Source: Ectothiorhodospiraceae bacterium | Lineage (GTDB): Bacteria; Pseudomonadota; Gammaproteobacteria; Nitrococcales; Aquisalimonadaceae | NCBI GenBank assembly: GCA_020831885.1 | Contig: JAFIFU010000001.1 | Coordinates: forward strand, 248,001-312,000 | Length of the DNA: 64,000 nt | Direction of reading: 5' to 3' | Part shown: one piece after another, positions 1 to 9,285 of the stretch | How the letters are laid out: every line of letters starts with the position of its first letter | Numbering within the stretch: position 1 is the first letter of the stretch | Translations under genes and position numbers: made by a program | The notes under the pieces: model-generated | The model's database searches: none | What the model saw: the letters and a program-made list of their open reading frames with translations, nothing else | Told to the model about the DNA's origin: nothing

Positions 1-1
1 C

Positions 2-646
2 AGCGGCGACCGGGTGGATATCGTCATTCACGGCCGCGGCGGTCACGGTGGATTGAATCCCCACGGCTGCATCGATCCGATCCGCATTGCGGCGGAGCTG
101 ATCCACAGGGCCCACACCATCGTCAGTCGCGAGGTGGATCCACTCAGCCCGGCGGTACTGAGCATCTGTGCCATGGAGAGCGGGCAGTTGAGCGGTTTCA
201 ACGTGATTCCGGACACCGCCCGCCTGGCCGGCACGATCCGGGCGCTGGACGAGCCGGCTGCCGACGCGGTGCGGGACGGGTTGCGGCGCCTGTGCCGGAG
301 CCTCGAGGACTACCATGGTGCGCGCATCGAGCTCGCCATCGACACCAGGTTCCTGGCCACGGTGAACGATCCGCAGGCGACCGAGACAGCCCGCGGGGTG
401 ATTGAAAGCCGGTTCGGCGCCGATGCCCTGGAACCCGGCTACAAGCCCAGCATGGGCAGCGAGGATTTCGCCTTCCTGCTGGCGGAGTGTCCGGGCGCCT
501 ACATCCATGTCGGCTCCGGCGACGACGCGCACCCTCACGGCTTGCATAACCAGCACTACGACTTCAATGATCGCATCATCCCCCACGGCGTCACGTTGCT
601 GGTGGGGCTGGCCCGCGCATCTCTGGATCGGCAGCAGGCCGGGTGA
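2..646 (+). CDS. M20 family amidohydrolase, C-terminal part (5' end outside window)
   Basis: The reading frame is open from the window edge, so only the last ~214 residues are present. They show the M20/hippurate-hydrolase pattern: a GRGGHG turn at the start of the dimerisation domain, then an MGSEDF segment and a C-terminal LHNQHYDFND motif that carries a metal-ligand histidine in the family. Such enzymes remove an acyl group from an amino acid or amine (hippurate, N-acyl amino acids, indole-acetyl conjugates). The stop overlaps a possible GTG of the next gene, and two acyl-CoA ligases follow. I infer that the acid released here is activated by one of them. The substrate cannot be told. Confidence 0.85.
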   Translation, partial: SGDRVDIVIHGRGGHGGLNPHGCIDPIRIAAELIHRAHTIVSREVDPLSPAVLSICAMESGQLSGFNVIPDTARLAGTIRALDEPAADAVRDGLRRLCRSLEDYHGARIELAIDTRFLATVNDPQATETARGVIESRFGADALEPGYKPSMGSEDFAFLLAECPGAYIHVGSGDDAHPHGLHNQHYDFNDRIIPHGVTLLVGLARASLDRQQAG

Positions 647-684
647 GTCTGACCGGCGCCAGTCCCTTGCGGAGGAACCGTTCA

Positions 685-2295
685 ATGCAATCGACCATGA
701 TGGATGCCCCGCTGCGGGTGGACCAGTTGCTGGAGCGCGCCGGCCGGGTTTTCTCGGGAGTGGAGGTGGTGACCCAGCGTCCGGATCGCAGCCGCCACCG
801 TTACACCTATGGCGACTTCTACCGCCGTGCCCGAGCGTTGGCGGAGATGCTGGTGACAGCGGGGTTGCGCCCCGGCGACCGGGTGGCCACGCTCATGTGG
901 AACAATTACGCCCACCTGGAAGCGTACTATGGCGTGCCGGCGGCGGCAGGGGTGGTTCACACCCTGAATCTGCGGCTGCATCCGGACGAGATCGCCTGGA
1001 TCGTCAATCATGCGGAGGACCGCTTTCTTATCGTCGACGACGTGCTGCTGCCCCTGTATGAACAGTTCCGTGACCAGGTGGACCTGGAGCGGGTGCTGGT
1101 TGTCCCCTTCAGCGGCGAACCGGTGCCGGCGGGCTACGACAGTTATGAGGATTTCCTGAGCCGGGCCAGCGGTGATTTCGAGTACGTGGAGAAGGACGAA
1201 CGGGCCGCCGCCGCCATGTGCTACACCTCCGGCACCACCGGCCGGCCCAAGGGCGTGATGTACTCCCACCGGTCTATCTGCATCCAGGCCCTGGCCTCGG
1301 CGCTGCCGGACGCCATCAACCTGTCCTGCCATGACAGCGCCTTGCCCGTCGTGCCCATGTTCCATGCCAACGGCTGGTCCCTGCCGTATGCCGCGGCCAT
1401 GGTGGGTGCCCGCCAGGTACTGCCGGGGCCGCATCTGGATACAGAGAGCCTGCTGCGCCTGTTCGCCGAGGAGCGCGTGACCCTGACGGCGGGTGTTCCC
1501 GCCATCTGGCTCGGGGTGCTGCAGGCCCTGGATGCGGAACCGGAGCGCTGGAAGCTCGCCGGCCTGAGAGTGCTCTCGGGCGGTTCCGCCATTCCGGAAG
1601 CCCAGATCCGCGGCTTCGAACGCCACGGTCTCCATGTGTCCCAGGGTTGGGGCATGACGGAGACCCAGTCCCTGGCCACCACGCTGGCGGTGCGGCCGGA
1701 GGTGGCGGCCCGGGGCAAGGATGCGGAGTTTGCCTGCCGGGCCCGTATGGGGATCATCTCTCCGCTGCTGGAGGCGCGGCTGATTGACGATGACGGCAAT
1801 GAAGCGCCTTGGGACGGCGAAGCCGTGGGCGAGTTGCAGGTGCGGGGACCCTGGGTGACCGGCCGTTATCACGGCATGCCTGCCGGCAACGACAAGTTCG
1901 CCGACAACGGCCAGTGGCTGCGCACCGGCGATGTGGCCAGTATTGATCCCATGGGGTCCATCCGCCTGGTGGATCGCACCAAGGATCTGATCAAGTCCGG
2001 CGGCGAGTGGATCAGCTCCGTGGAGCTGGAAAATGCCATCATGAGTCATCCGGACGTGGCCGAGGCCACGGTCATCGCCGTGCCCCACGAGAAATGGGGA
2101 CAGCGACCGCTGGCGGTGGTTGTTCCCAAGCAGGGCGATCAGGTGGACAAGGCCGAACTCAACGCCTTTCTGGAGCAACGCTTTGCCCGCTGGATGCTTC
2201 CGGATGACTACATCTTCGCCGACGAGATCCCCAAGACCTCCACCGGCAAGTTCAGCAAGAAGACGGTACGGGAACGCTTCGGCCTTCCCGATTGA
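685..2295 (+). CDS. AMP-forming fatty-acid/acyl-CoA ligase
   Basis: A 536-residue ANL-superfamily enzyme that adenylates a carboxylic acid and transfers it to coenzyme A. The P-loop-like A3 motif is seen as [12 protein letters not shown], followed by the QGWGMTET motif, the TGD hinge and a C-terminal lysine in [10 protein letters not shown]. The sequence resembles medium/long-chain acyl-CoA synthetases of the AlkK type. A GTG at 643 would overlap the upstream stop and add 14 residues. I prefer ATG 685 because GGAGGA (671-676) sits eight bases before it. It lies in one operon with the amidohydrolase upstream and a second ligase 73 bases downstream. Confidence 0.88.
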   Translation: MQSTMMDAPLRVDQLLERAGRVFSGVEVVTQRPDRSRHRYTYGDFYRRARALAEMLVTAGLRPGDRVATLMWNNYAHLEAYYGVPAAAGVVHTLNLRLHPDEIAWIVNHAEDRFLIVDDVLLPLYEQFRDQVDLERVLVVPFSGEPVPAGYDSYEDFLSRASGDFEYVEKDERAAAAMCYTSGTTGRPKGVMYSHRSICIQALASALPDAINLSCHDSALPVVPMFHANGWSLPYAAAMVGARQVLPGPHLDTESLLRLFAEERVTLTAGVPAIWLGVLQALDAEPERWKLAGLRVLSGGSAIPEAQIRGFERHGLHVSQGWGMTETQSLATTLAVRPEVAARGKDAEFACRARMGIISPLLEARLIDDDGNEAPWDGEAVGELQVRGPWVTGRYHGMPAGNDKFADNGQWLRTGDVASIDPMGSIRLVDRTKDLIKSGGEWISSVELENAIMSHPDVAEATVIAVPHEKWGQRPLAVVVPKQGDQVDKAELNAFLEQRFARWMLPDDYIFADEIPKTSTGKFSKKTVRERFGLPD

Positions 2296-2368
2296 GCTGG
2301 CCGGCGTTTGCCGTTGACGCCGGATCCGTTACGATGACAGCCGGTTCATGTTCTCGGCGAGGTGATGC

Positions 2369-3913
2369 ATGACGCAGGCGGTGGATTGGCTGCGACGGCG
2401 TGCCGATCTGTCACCGGAGCAGGTGGCACTGGTGGACGCGGGCAGCGGCGAGCGGCGCAGTTACCGGGACTGGAATCAGGAGGTGGACCGCACCGCCTGG
2501 TGGCTGCATGAGGCGCTGGCGCTGAGACAGGGCGACCGGCTGGCGGTCCTGGCCAGCAACAGTTTCGCCTACCTGGATCTCTGGTTCGCCTGCAATAAGA
2601 CCGGCGCCGTTCTGCAGAACCTGAACTGGCGCCTTTCGGTGGATGAGCTGGCCGCCCTCATCGCCGATGCGACCCCGGCGGTGTTGTGCTACAGCGCCGA
2701 GTTCGGCGATGTCGTCCGCCAACTGATGGGACGCCCGGAGTGCCGGACGGTGGTCCGCTGGGTGGCTATGGAGCAGCCCGTGGACGAAGGCCATCATGTC
2801 CTGGGCCAGCGGGATGCCCATCCGGATGAACCGTTCGCCATGCCGCCCATGACCCACGACGCCCCTTGGGTGATCTGCTATACCGGTGGCACCACCGGGT
2901 TGCCCAAGGGGGCCATCCTCACCCACGGCACCGTCACCTGGAACGCGGTGAACACAGTGATGAGCTGGGGTATCGGCCCGGAGGACACGGCGATTCTCAA
3001 TGCACCGTTGTTCCATACCGGTGCGCTCAACGTGTTCACGTCACCGCTGATCCAGGCCGGCGGCTGCAGCATCGTCTGCAGGGGGTTCGATCCGGATCAG
3101 GTGTTCGACCTGGTGGAGCAGGGTGCCGCCAACCTGTTTTTCGGCGTGCCCACCATGTTCACCGTGTTGCAGAATCATCCGCGCTGGCATGCGGTGGATT
3201 TTTCCCGACTGAAGCTGGTCATCAGCGGCGGTGCGCCCTGCCCGATGCCGGTGTTCCAGCGTTTCTGGGAGCGGGGCGTGGATTTCAAGACGGGCTACGG
3301 TCTCACCGAGGCCGGCCCCAACACCTTCTGGTTGCCGCCGGAGCAGGTGCGCCGGAAGCCCGGAGCGGTCGGTTACCCCCTGTTTCATGTGGACGTGCGG
3401 CTGCGTGCCCTGGACGGCGAGGGTGAACCGCCAGTGGGGGAGGCAGGGGAACTGCTGATCCGCGGGCCGCATCGCACGCCGGGGTACTGGAACAACCCTG
3501 AAGCCACTGCCGGAGCCATCGATGCCGAGGGTTGGCTACATACCGGGGACCTGGCCAGCCGGGATGCGGACGGGGCGTACACCGTCGTCGGCCGGGTGAA
3601 GGATATGTACATCTCCGGCGGGGAGAATGTGTACCCGGCGGAAATCGAGAGCGTGCTGCATGCCCATCCCGCCATCGCCGAAGCGGCCGTGTTCGGTATT
3701 CCGGATGACACCTGGGGGGAGGTCGGTTGCGCCGCGGTGGTTCTTCGCGGCACGGAGCGCCCGGATGGGGAAACGCTCCGTGCCTGGCTGAAGGAACGCC
3801 TGGCCGGATACAAAGTGCCGCGGCGCGTGGAGTTCATCGACAGCCTGCCCACCACCGGTGCCGGCAAAGTGGACAAACGCACCCTCCGGCAGCGCTACGG
3901 ATCCCGTGGCTAA
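2369..3913 (+). CDS. AMP-forming acyl-CoA ligase (second copy of the family)
   Basis: A 514-residue ANL ligase distinct from its neighbour. It has YTGGTTGLPKGA as the ATP-binding A3 motif, GYGLTEAG as A5, a GWLHTGD hinge region and a C-terminal GAGKVDKR lysine motif. Members of this group activate fatty, aromatic or feruloyl-type acids as CoA thioesters, and substrate cannot be assigned from motifs alone. The start is supported by GAGGTGA at 2359-2365. Paired ligases after an M20 hydrolase suggest a catabolic operon with two acid products or two chain-length ranges. Confidence 0.87.
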   Translation: MTQAVDWLRRRADLSPEQVALVDAGSGERRSYRDWNQEVDRTAWWLHEALALRQGDRLAVLASNSFAYLDLWFACNKTGAVLQNLNWRLSVDELAALIADATPAVLCYSAEFGDVVRQLMGRPECRTVVRWVAMEQPVDEGHHVLGQRDAHPDEPFAMPPMTHDAPWVICYTGGTTGLPKGAILTHGTVTWNAVNTVMSWGIGPEDTAILNAPLFHTGALNVFTSPLIQAGGCSIVCRGFDPDQVFDLVEQGAANLFFGVPTMFTVLQNHPRWHAVDFSRLKLVISGGAPCPMPVFQRFWERGVDFKTGYGLTEAGPNTFWLPPEQVRRKPGAVGYPLFHVDVRLRALDGEGEPPVGEAGELLIRGPHRTPGYWNNPEATAGAIDAEGWLHTGDLASRDADGAYTVVGRVKDMYISGGENVYPAEIESVLHAHPAIAEAAVFGIPDDTWGEVGCAAVVLRGTERPDGETLRAWLKERLAGYKVPRRVEFIDSLPTTGAGKVDKRTLRQRYGSRG

Positions 3914-3973
3914 GGCCTGCGGCGGCACCCTTGCGGCGGAAGGTCCGCAACGGAACCATCCGCTCCCGCGGCC

Positions 3974-4870
3974 TCAGCGCAACTGTACCTGTTCCAGCCC
4001 CTGCCGGCCGGCCCAGTCCCGGGCGAACTGCCAGGCCACCCGCCCGCTCCGCGAGCCCCGACCCAGCGCGTAACGCAGTGCCTCCTCGCGGATCCGGGCC
4101 ACGTCATCAGTGGCGGCACCCAGTTCCCGCAGCCAGCTCCAGACGATATCCAGGTAGGCATCCTGACTGAACGGATGAAATGACACCCACAGGCCGAAGC
4201 GCTCGGACAGGGATATCTTCTCCTCCACCGCCTCGCCGTGGTGGATCTCGCCATCGATGTTGCGGGCCTCCTCGTTTTCCGTCAGGTACTCGGGCAGCAG
4301 GTGGCGGCGGTTGGATGTGGCGTAGATCAGCACGTTCTCAGGAGCGGCGGTCACGGAACCGTCCAGGACCGCCTTCAACGCCTTGTAGCTGCCGTCATCG
4401 GCCTCGAAGCTGAGGTCGTCGCAGAACAGGATGAAGTGCTCGGGCCGGTCCCAGACCAGTTCCAGGATATCCGGCAGGTCCACCAGCTCGTCCTTGTCCA
4501 CCTGGATCAGGCGGAGGCCGTCCGCCGCGTACGCGTTCAGCATCGCCTTCACCAGGGAGGATTTGCCGGTGCCCCGGGATCCCCAGAGCAGCGCATTATT
4601 GGCCGGCAGGCCCTTGACGAACTGCCGCGTGTTCCGTTCCAGCAGTTCCCGTTGCCGGTCCACGTTACGTAACTGATCCGGGCGCAGTTCATGGGGGTGG
4701 CGCACCGGTTCCAGGCCGCCATACCCGCCCCGCCGTCGCCAGCGAAAGGCGATGGCGGCATCCCAGTCGGTGGTGGCGGGCGGCGCCGGCAGGATCTGTT
4801 CCAGCCGCGCCAGCAGCCCGTGGGCGCGTTCCAGCAGGGATTTCATTTCGGGTTCACCGCGCACGTCCAT
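3974..4870 (-). CDS. DUF815 family P-loop ATPase
   Basis: A 298-residue AAA-type ATPase of the DUF815 family. The Walker A motif is GSRGTGKSS, the Walker B-like strand is FILFCDDLSF, and a sensor-1-like YATSNRRHL follows. The SERFG and SFHPF segments are typical of this family. The biochemical role is unknown; the family is conserved and often described only as ATP-binding. It begins six bases after the end of the DUF2058 gene on the same strand, so the two are probably co-transcribed. Confidence 0.85.
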   Translation of the reverse strand: MDVRGEPEMKSLLERAHGLLARLEQILPAPPATTDWDAAIAFRWRRRGGYGGLEPVRHPHELRPDQLRNVDRQRELLERNTRQFVKGLPANNALLWGSRGTGKSSLVKAMLNAYAADGLRLIQVDKDELVDLPDILELVWDRPEHFILFCDDLSFEADDGSYKALKAVLDGSVTAAPENVLIYATSNRRHLLPEYLTENEEARNIDGEIHHGEAVEEKISLSERFGLWVSFHPFSQDAYLDIVWSWLRELGAATDDVARIREEALRYALGRGSRSGRVAWQFARDWAGRQGLEQVQLR

Positions 4871-4876
4871 GGGCTG

Positions 4877-5431
4877 TCACCATTGCAGATCGTCGGGGAT
4901 CGGAAAGTCCCGGTATGGATCATCGTCTTCCGGCGTATCGCTGGTGGGCTCCACCCGGTAGACGAACAGCGCGGGGTCCCGCTCCAACAACTTTCCGGTG
5001 ACCTCGGTGGGCACCAGATGGTAACGGCTGGCGTAACGCACGATCGCCAGCGTGCCGCCGCTGAGCGCCTGCTGCTGTGCCGCCGTGACCTCCAGCTTCC
5101 GCACCTTGTTGTCCTGGGTGAAGTGGAAGGGGATATCGCCGTCCCGCATGGACTGGGCGTGGCGTTTGAGCAGATCCTCGATCTGTGCCTTGACCGATTT
5201 CTGCTGTTTCTCCGCTTCCTTCCGCTGGTTCAGCGCCCGATCCCGCTCCGCCTTGCGGCGACGTTCCTCGACCAGTCGCTGCTTCTCCGGATCGGTGGGG
5301 GCGGCCTTGGCCTTCTTGCCGCCCTTGCGTTGTTGTTGTCGTTGCTGCTGCAGTTCCTTCCTGGTCTGTTTGAGCTTCTTCTGGTCCGCCAGGCCAGCCT
5401 TCAGTAACTGTTCTCTCAGTGCGTCACTCAT
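4877..5431 (-). CDS. DUF2058 family protein (YaiL-like)
   Basis: A 184-residue protein matching the DUF2058/YaiL family. It starts MSDALREQLLKAGL and continues into a long, highly charged lysine/arginine/glutamine-rich segment (about residues 18-80) that should form a coiled coil. A compact C-terminal half follows. The family is described as nucleoprotein/polynucleotide-associated, but no activity is established. It lies 18 bases downstream of the antiporter gene and directly upstream of the DUF815 ATPase, probably as one transcript. Confidence 0.85.
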   Translation of the reverse strand: MSDALREQLLKAGLADQKKLKQTRKELQQQRQQQRKGGKKAKAAPTDPEKQRLVEERRRKAERDRALNQRKEAEKQQKSVKAQIEDLLKRHAQSMRDGDIPFHFTQDNKVRKLEVTAAQQQALSGGTLAIVRYASRYHLVPTEVTGKLLERDPALFVYRVEPTSDTPEDDDPYRDFPIPDDLQW

Positions 5432-5449
5432 CGGTCCAACCCCGTGGGA

Positions 5450-7189
5450 TCACTGTTTCTTGCGTTCCGGGCGCCGGATCTTCAGACCGACCTGTACGAT
5501 TCTGTCGCCCTGGATCTCCCGCACCACGAACTGCACGTTGTTCAGGTTCACGCGGTCACCCACCACCGCGCGTTTACGGAACACATTGTACAGGTAGCTG
5601 CCGATGGTCTGCTGCGGGTCGGCATCCTCCGGGAGTTGGAAGGCATATGCCGAGGCCAGGGCCACCAGCGGTGTCTCGCCGTTGATGACGAAATCGCCGA
5701 AGAACACATGCTCCTCCAGCCGTGCCGGTCCGTGTTCGGCCACCAGCAGCCTGTCCAGCTCGGTGACCTTGTCCGGCGGCGTCAGCAGGTACAGGGCGTC
5801 GTCGGCCGTCAGTACTTCCTGCTCCGGTTGGGGTACCGGTCGTCCATTACGGATCAGCATCGCCACCTGGCAACCTTTCGGGAGGTTCAGCCGGTGAATC
5901 GGGCGATAGATGGCAGGGCTGTCCTCTTCCACCGTATAGACCACCAGCTCATAGTCGGCCTGGCCGGGGAGATCCAGCTCGGTGCGATGCAGGATGCGGG
6001 AACGCGGGGGCACTTCCAACTGTAACCAGCGCGCCAGGGGCGCCACCGTCCAGCCCTGAACCACCAGCGAGAGCAGCACCACGAAAAAGGCGATGTTGAA
6101 ATAAAGGGCGGCGTTCTCCAGGCCCGCCAGCAGCGGGAACAGACCCAGCAGGATGGGGACGGCACCCCGCAGGCCGACCCAACTGATAAACAGTTGCTCG
6201 CGCCACGGGAAGCGGAAGGGTAACAGGCAGATGACCACCGCCAGCGGTCGGGCCAACAGGATAAGAACCGCGGCCACCACCAGCGCCACCGGTGCCACCA
6301 CCGCCAGGTCGCTGGGTGTGACCAGCAGTCCGAGCATGAGGAACATGACAATCTGGGCGAGCCAGGCCATGCCATCGTGAAAGCGGCGGATGTTCTGGGC
6401 GCTCTGCAGCCTGCGGTTGCCCAGGACAATGCCGGCCAGGTAGACCGCCAGGAAACCACTGCCGTTGAGTATCGAGGTGAGTCCGAACAGGAGCAAGGCG
6501 CCGGCGATGGCCAGCAGCGGATACAGGCCGGGGGTGAGCCGGATCCGGTTCAGCAGCCAGCCAAGGAGCACGCCGCCGGCGAGCCCGGCCACGCCGCCCA
6601 GGCCGATCTGCAGGAGGAACTCCACCAGCAGGTCCAGTCCGGGGTTGTCATGCAGGCCCAGTGCCAGTTCCACCAGCACGATGGTCAGGAAGATGGCCAT
6701 GGGATCGTTACTGCCGGATTCGATCTCCAGCGTGGCGCCAATGCGCTGTTTCAGCTCCAGACCATGGGCGTGCAGCAGGTAGAACACGGCGGCAGCGTCG
6801 GTGGAACCGACGATGGCGCCGATCAGCAGGCCCACCACCAGGGGCAGGTCGAAAACCCAGGCCGTGATCAGGCCGGTGGCGGCGACGGTGATCACCACCC
6901 CGAGGGAGGCCAGGGTGACGGCCGGGCGCAGCCCGACGCGGAAGCTTTCCACCTTGGTGCGCAATCCACCGTCGAACAGGATCACCGCCAGTGCCAGCGT
7001 CCCGATCAGGTGTGCCGTCTGGTAATCGTCAAACACCACGCCGCCGGGGCCCTGTTCGCCGACCAGCATGCCGATGACCAGGAACACCAGCAGCAGCGGG
7101 GCGCCAATGCGACTGGACACCACGCTGGCCAGGATGCTGGCCAGGAAGAGCAGACCGGCGACAAAGATGATCTGGTTGGTCAGTTCCAA
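5450..7189 (-). CDS. nhaP2: NhaP2/CvrA-type K+(Na+)/H+ antiporter
   Basis: A 579-residue CPA1 antiporter with about 12-13 hydrophobic segments in the first ~390 residues, including the GSTDAAAVF and SGSNDPMA motifs that mark the ion-binding core. A cytosolic RCK_C (TrkA_C)-like domain follows, then a CorC/HlyC-type C-terminal domain. Length and domain order match E. coli CvrA (NhaP2), which exchanges cytoplasmic K+ for H+ and supports growth at low osmolarity or under alkali-cation stress. A consensus -10 box lies about 40 bases upstream of its ATG on this strand. Confidence 0.9.
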   Translation of the reverse strand: MELTNQIIFVAGLLFLASILASVVSSRIGAPLLLVFLVIGMLVGEQGPGGVVFDDYQTAHLIGTLALAVILFDGGLRTKVESFRVGLRPAVTLASLGVVITVAATGLITAWVFDLPLVVGLLIGAIVGSTDAAAVFYLLHAHGLELKQRIGATLEIESGSNDPMAIFLTIVLVELALGLHDNPGLDLLVEFLLQIGLGGVAGLAGGVLLGWLLNRIRLTPGLYPLLAIAGALLLFGLTSILNGSGFLAVYLAGIVLGNRRLQSAQNIRRFHDGMAWLAQIVMFLMLGLLVTPSDLAVVAPVALVVAAVLILLARPLAVVICLLPFRFPWREQLFISWVGLRGAVPILLGLFPLLAGLENAALYFNIAFFVVLLSLVVQGWTVAPLARWLQLEVPPRSRILHRTELDLPGQADYELVVYTVEEDSPAIYRPIHRLNLPKGCQVAMLIRNGRPVPQPEQEVLTADDALYLLTPPDKVTELDRLLVAEHGPARLEEHVFFGDFVINGETPLVALASAYAFQLPEDADPQQTIGSYLYNVFRKRAVVGDRVNLNNVQFVVREIQGDRIVQVGLKIRRPERKKQ

Positions 7190-7229
7190 ACCCTGTGGCT
7201 CCGTGGCAGTTCCCCGGACAAAAGGCGGG

Positions 7230-7235
7230 ATTATA
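7230..7235 (-). promoter_or_regulatory. Candidate sigma-70 -10 box for the antiporter operon
   Basis: Read on the minus strand this is a perfect TATAAT, placed 41 bases upstream of the nhaP2 ATG. No good -35 hexamer is seen 16-18 bases further upstream, so the assignment rests on the -10 box and its position. Confidence 0.5.
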
Positions 7236-7547
7236 GCGCCTGAAACGCGGGAAACGGGTTCTCATTGCCGCGCCGGCGGCCCCGGCACAGCGGTGCCGCT
7301 TGCCTGATGCTCACCGCTGGATGGTGGCCCGGGTGCCGTTCGCCGCAACGGCATCATCGTGGCCCCCGCCAGGCTAGTAGTATGCCTGAGTCGGTGGCCC
7401 CCGGGCCTCCGGCCTCTACCCCGGGCACCTCCACGGGTTCCACGCCATCGACGCGGCGACCCCGGCCTCCGTTGATTGCCAATCCGGTGGCGCGGCGTCC
7501 CCCCGTTGCCACTGGAGACCTTGTCAGGAACGCCAACGCAGCGCGCT

Positions 7548-7594
7548 CGAAGGGCTCCGCAGAGCACCATGCGAATAAATCAGTGCTTCCCTTG
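7548..7594 (+). repeat. Dispersed double-hairpin repeat, copy A
   Basis: A 47-base unit that matches the reverse complement of 44092-44138 at 41 of 47 positions. It has a GC-rich GGGCTCCGCAGAGC hairpin-like part, then a GCGAAT...CTTCCC part that degenerates the GGGAA-N11-TTCCC palindrome of the other copies. It is intergenic. Confidence 0.75.
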
Positions 7595-7653
7595 CAAGGC
7601 CTGGCATCGGAGGCCGCCGGGATGTCGGGGAATTATTCAGGTTTTCCCGTCGT

Positions 7654-7682
7654 TTAGCCCCGGCGGTTTCCGGTGTTATACT
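7654..7682 (+). promoter_or_regulatory. Weak candidate promoter upstream of the KamA-like gene
   Basis: TATACT at 7677-7682 is five of six to the sigma-70 -10 consensus, but the hexamer 17 bases upstream (TTAGCC) matches only three of six. It would give a leader of roughly 220 bases before the GTG start. Confidence 0.3.
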
Positions 7683-7909
7683 TGGGCGACACATTATCAT
7701 TATTGGTTGCTCCGGCGCCGTCTGATGCGGCCGTCGGTCGGCGCCATCCGCCCGGCCAGGTTCCGGATCGACGGAACCGTCTCGATGCCCGATTTCTGAA
7801 AGGGCGAATCAAGGATGTTTCTGGGTTAGACGATCGGCACAGGCCTGATCGTCGGGGAAGCCGACGCCGCAGCAGGCCCACAACGGAAAGCCATAGGGAG
7901 GACGTGCCC

Positions 7910-9280
7910 GTGAATCAGTCCATACAACTGCAGACCCCGAGGGGCGAGAACGTGCTGGAGCCGCGTCGTTTCCAGGTGTTCACCACCCGGAACATGGATC
8001 AGATTCCCGGCATTCAGCGCATGTCGGAAGAGGCGCGTTTCGCCATGCGGGTGGTGGCGAACGTCCTGCCATTCCGGGTGAACGAGTACGTGCTGAATGA
8101 GTTGATCGACTGGGACAAGGTTCCTGACGACCCGATCTACCAGCTCACCATCCCGCAGCGGGGTATGCTGGCGCCGGAGCATTTTGATCGCATGGCGGAT
8201 GTCCTGCGACGGGATGCCGACCGGGCAGAGGTCCAGCGCGTGGCGTGGGAGATCCGCAACGAGCTGAATCCGCATCCGGCCGGGCAGATGGACCTGAACG
8301 TCCCCCGACAAGGTGGCGAGAAGCTGGAGGGCATGCAGCACAAATACCGTGAAACCGTGCTGTTCTTCCCCAGCCAGGGTCAGGTCTGCCATTCCTACTG
8401 CACCTTCTGTTTCCGGTGGGCGCAGTTCGTGGGCGACAAGGATCTGCGTTTCGCCTCCAACGAGGCGGATCAGCTCATCGCGTATCTGCATCACCAGCCG
8501 GAAGTCAGCGATCTGCTGCTGACCGGCGGCGACCCCATGGTGATGAAGACCAAGAACCTGGCTCAGTACCTGGAGCCCCTGATGGAGGCCGGGCTGGACC
8601 ATGTGCAGACGGTGCGCATCGGCACCAAGGCTCTGACATTCTGGCCCCAGCGGTTCGTCTCCGACAAGGACGCTGATGCGTTGTTGCGCCTGCTGGAACG
8701 CCTGGTGGCCAGTGGCAAGCATGTGGCGCTCATGGCCCATTACAACCACCCTCAGGAGCTGTCCACCGATGTGGCGCGGGAGGCGATCCGCCGCATACGG
8801 GATACCGGCGCTGAGATCCGTTCACAGGGTCCGCTGCTCAACCACATCAACAACGATGCCGATGCCTGGGCCCGGATGTGGCGCGAACAGGTGCGGTTGG
8901 GGATTATTCCCTATTACATGTTCGTGGAGCGCGATACCGGCGCCCGCAGGTATTTCGAGGTGCCGCTGGCCCGTGCCTGGGATGTGTACCGCCAGGCCAT
9001 GCAGCAGGTGTCCGGCCTGGGGCGGACCGCCCGTGGCCCGTCCATGAGCGCCGATCCGGGCAAGGTGGAGATCCAGGGTGTCACCGAGGTCCACGGAGAG
9101 AAGGTGTTCGTGTTGCGCTTCATTCAGGGACGCAACCCGGAATGGGTGCAGCGGCCGTTCTTCGCCAAGTACGATCCGGAGGCCACCTGGCTGAATCATC
9201 TCAAGCCGGCTTTCGGGGAAGAGAAATTCTTCTGGGAGGACGATTACCAGCGGATCGTTGCCGAAAAGACCGGCGCCTGA
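7910..9280 (+). CDS. KamA-family (lysine 2,3-aminomutase-like) radical SAM protein
   Basis: A 456-residue protein with the radical SAM CxxxCxxC cluster site at C160, C164 and C167 (CHSYCTFC). A TGGDPMVM segment follows, equivalent to the family's LTGGDPL motif, and a late SADPGK segment is a plausible remnant of the PLP-lysine motif. Lysine 2,3-aminomutases move an amino group using SAM and PLP, but this sequence lacks the usual arginine-rich stretch after the cluster and the PGGGGK motif, so it is a divergent clade with unknown substrate. The start is GTG 7910, placed eight bases after GGGAGG (7896-7901). It stands alone between two convergent or divergent units. Confidence 0.78.
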   Translation: MNQSIQLQTPRGENVLEPRRFQVFTTRNMDQIPGIQRMSEEARFAMRVVANVLPFRVNEYVLNELIDWDKVPDDPIYQLTIPQRGMLAPEHFDRMADVLRRDADRAEVQRVAWEIRNELNPHPAGQMDLNVPRQGGEKLEGMQHKYRETVLFFPSQGQVCHSYCTFCFRWAQFVGDKDLRFASNEADQLIAYLHHQPEVSDLLLTGGDPMVMKTKNLAQYLEPLMEAGLDHVQTVRIGTKALTFWPQRFVSDKDADALLRLLERLVASGKHVALMAHYNHPQELSTDVAREAIRRIRDTGAEIRSQGPLLNHINNDADAWARMWREQVRLGIIPYYMFVERDTGARRYFEVPLARAWDVYRQAMQQVSGLGRTARGPSMSADPGKVEIQGVTEVHGEKVFVLRFIQGRNPEWVQRPFFAKYDPEATWLNHLKPAFGEEKFFWEDDYQRIVAEKTGA

Positions 9281-9285
9281 CCAAG

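Larger units (their letters stand above)
7190..7909. other. 720-base gene-free region between nhaP2 and the KamA-like gene
   Basis: This is the only stretch over 300 bases without a convincing gene. It contains the nhaP2 -10 box at its left end, one copy of the dispersed double-hairpin repeat (7548-7594), a candidate promoter for the KamA-like gene near 7677 and a strong ribosome binding site at 7896-7901. Small open frames in both directions have no start signal, no family resemblance and low-complexity composition, so they are not called. No tRNA or known riboswitch was recognised. Confidence 0.7.

Noticed and set aside
7265-7657. A 130-codon open frame in the gap upstream of the KamA-like gene, and shorter ones opposite
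   Set aside because: Composition is low-complexity (P/R/S-rich), there is no ribosome binding site or family resemblance, and part of it simply translates the dispersed repeat.
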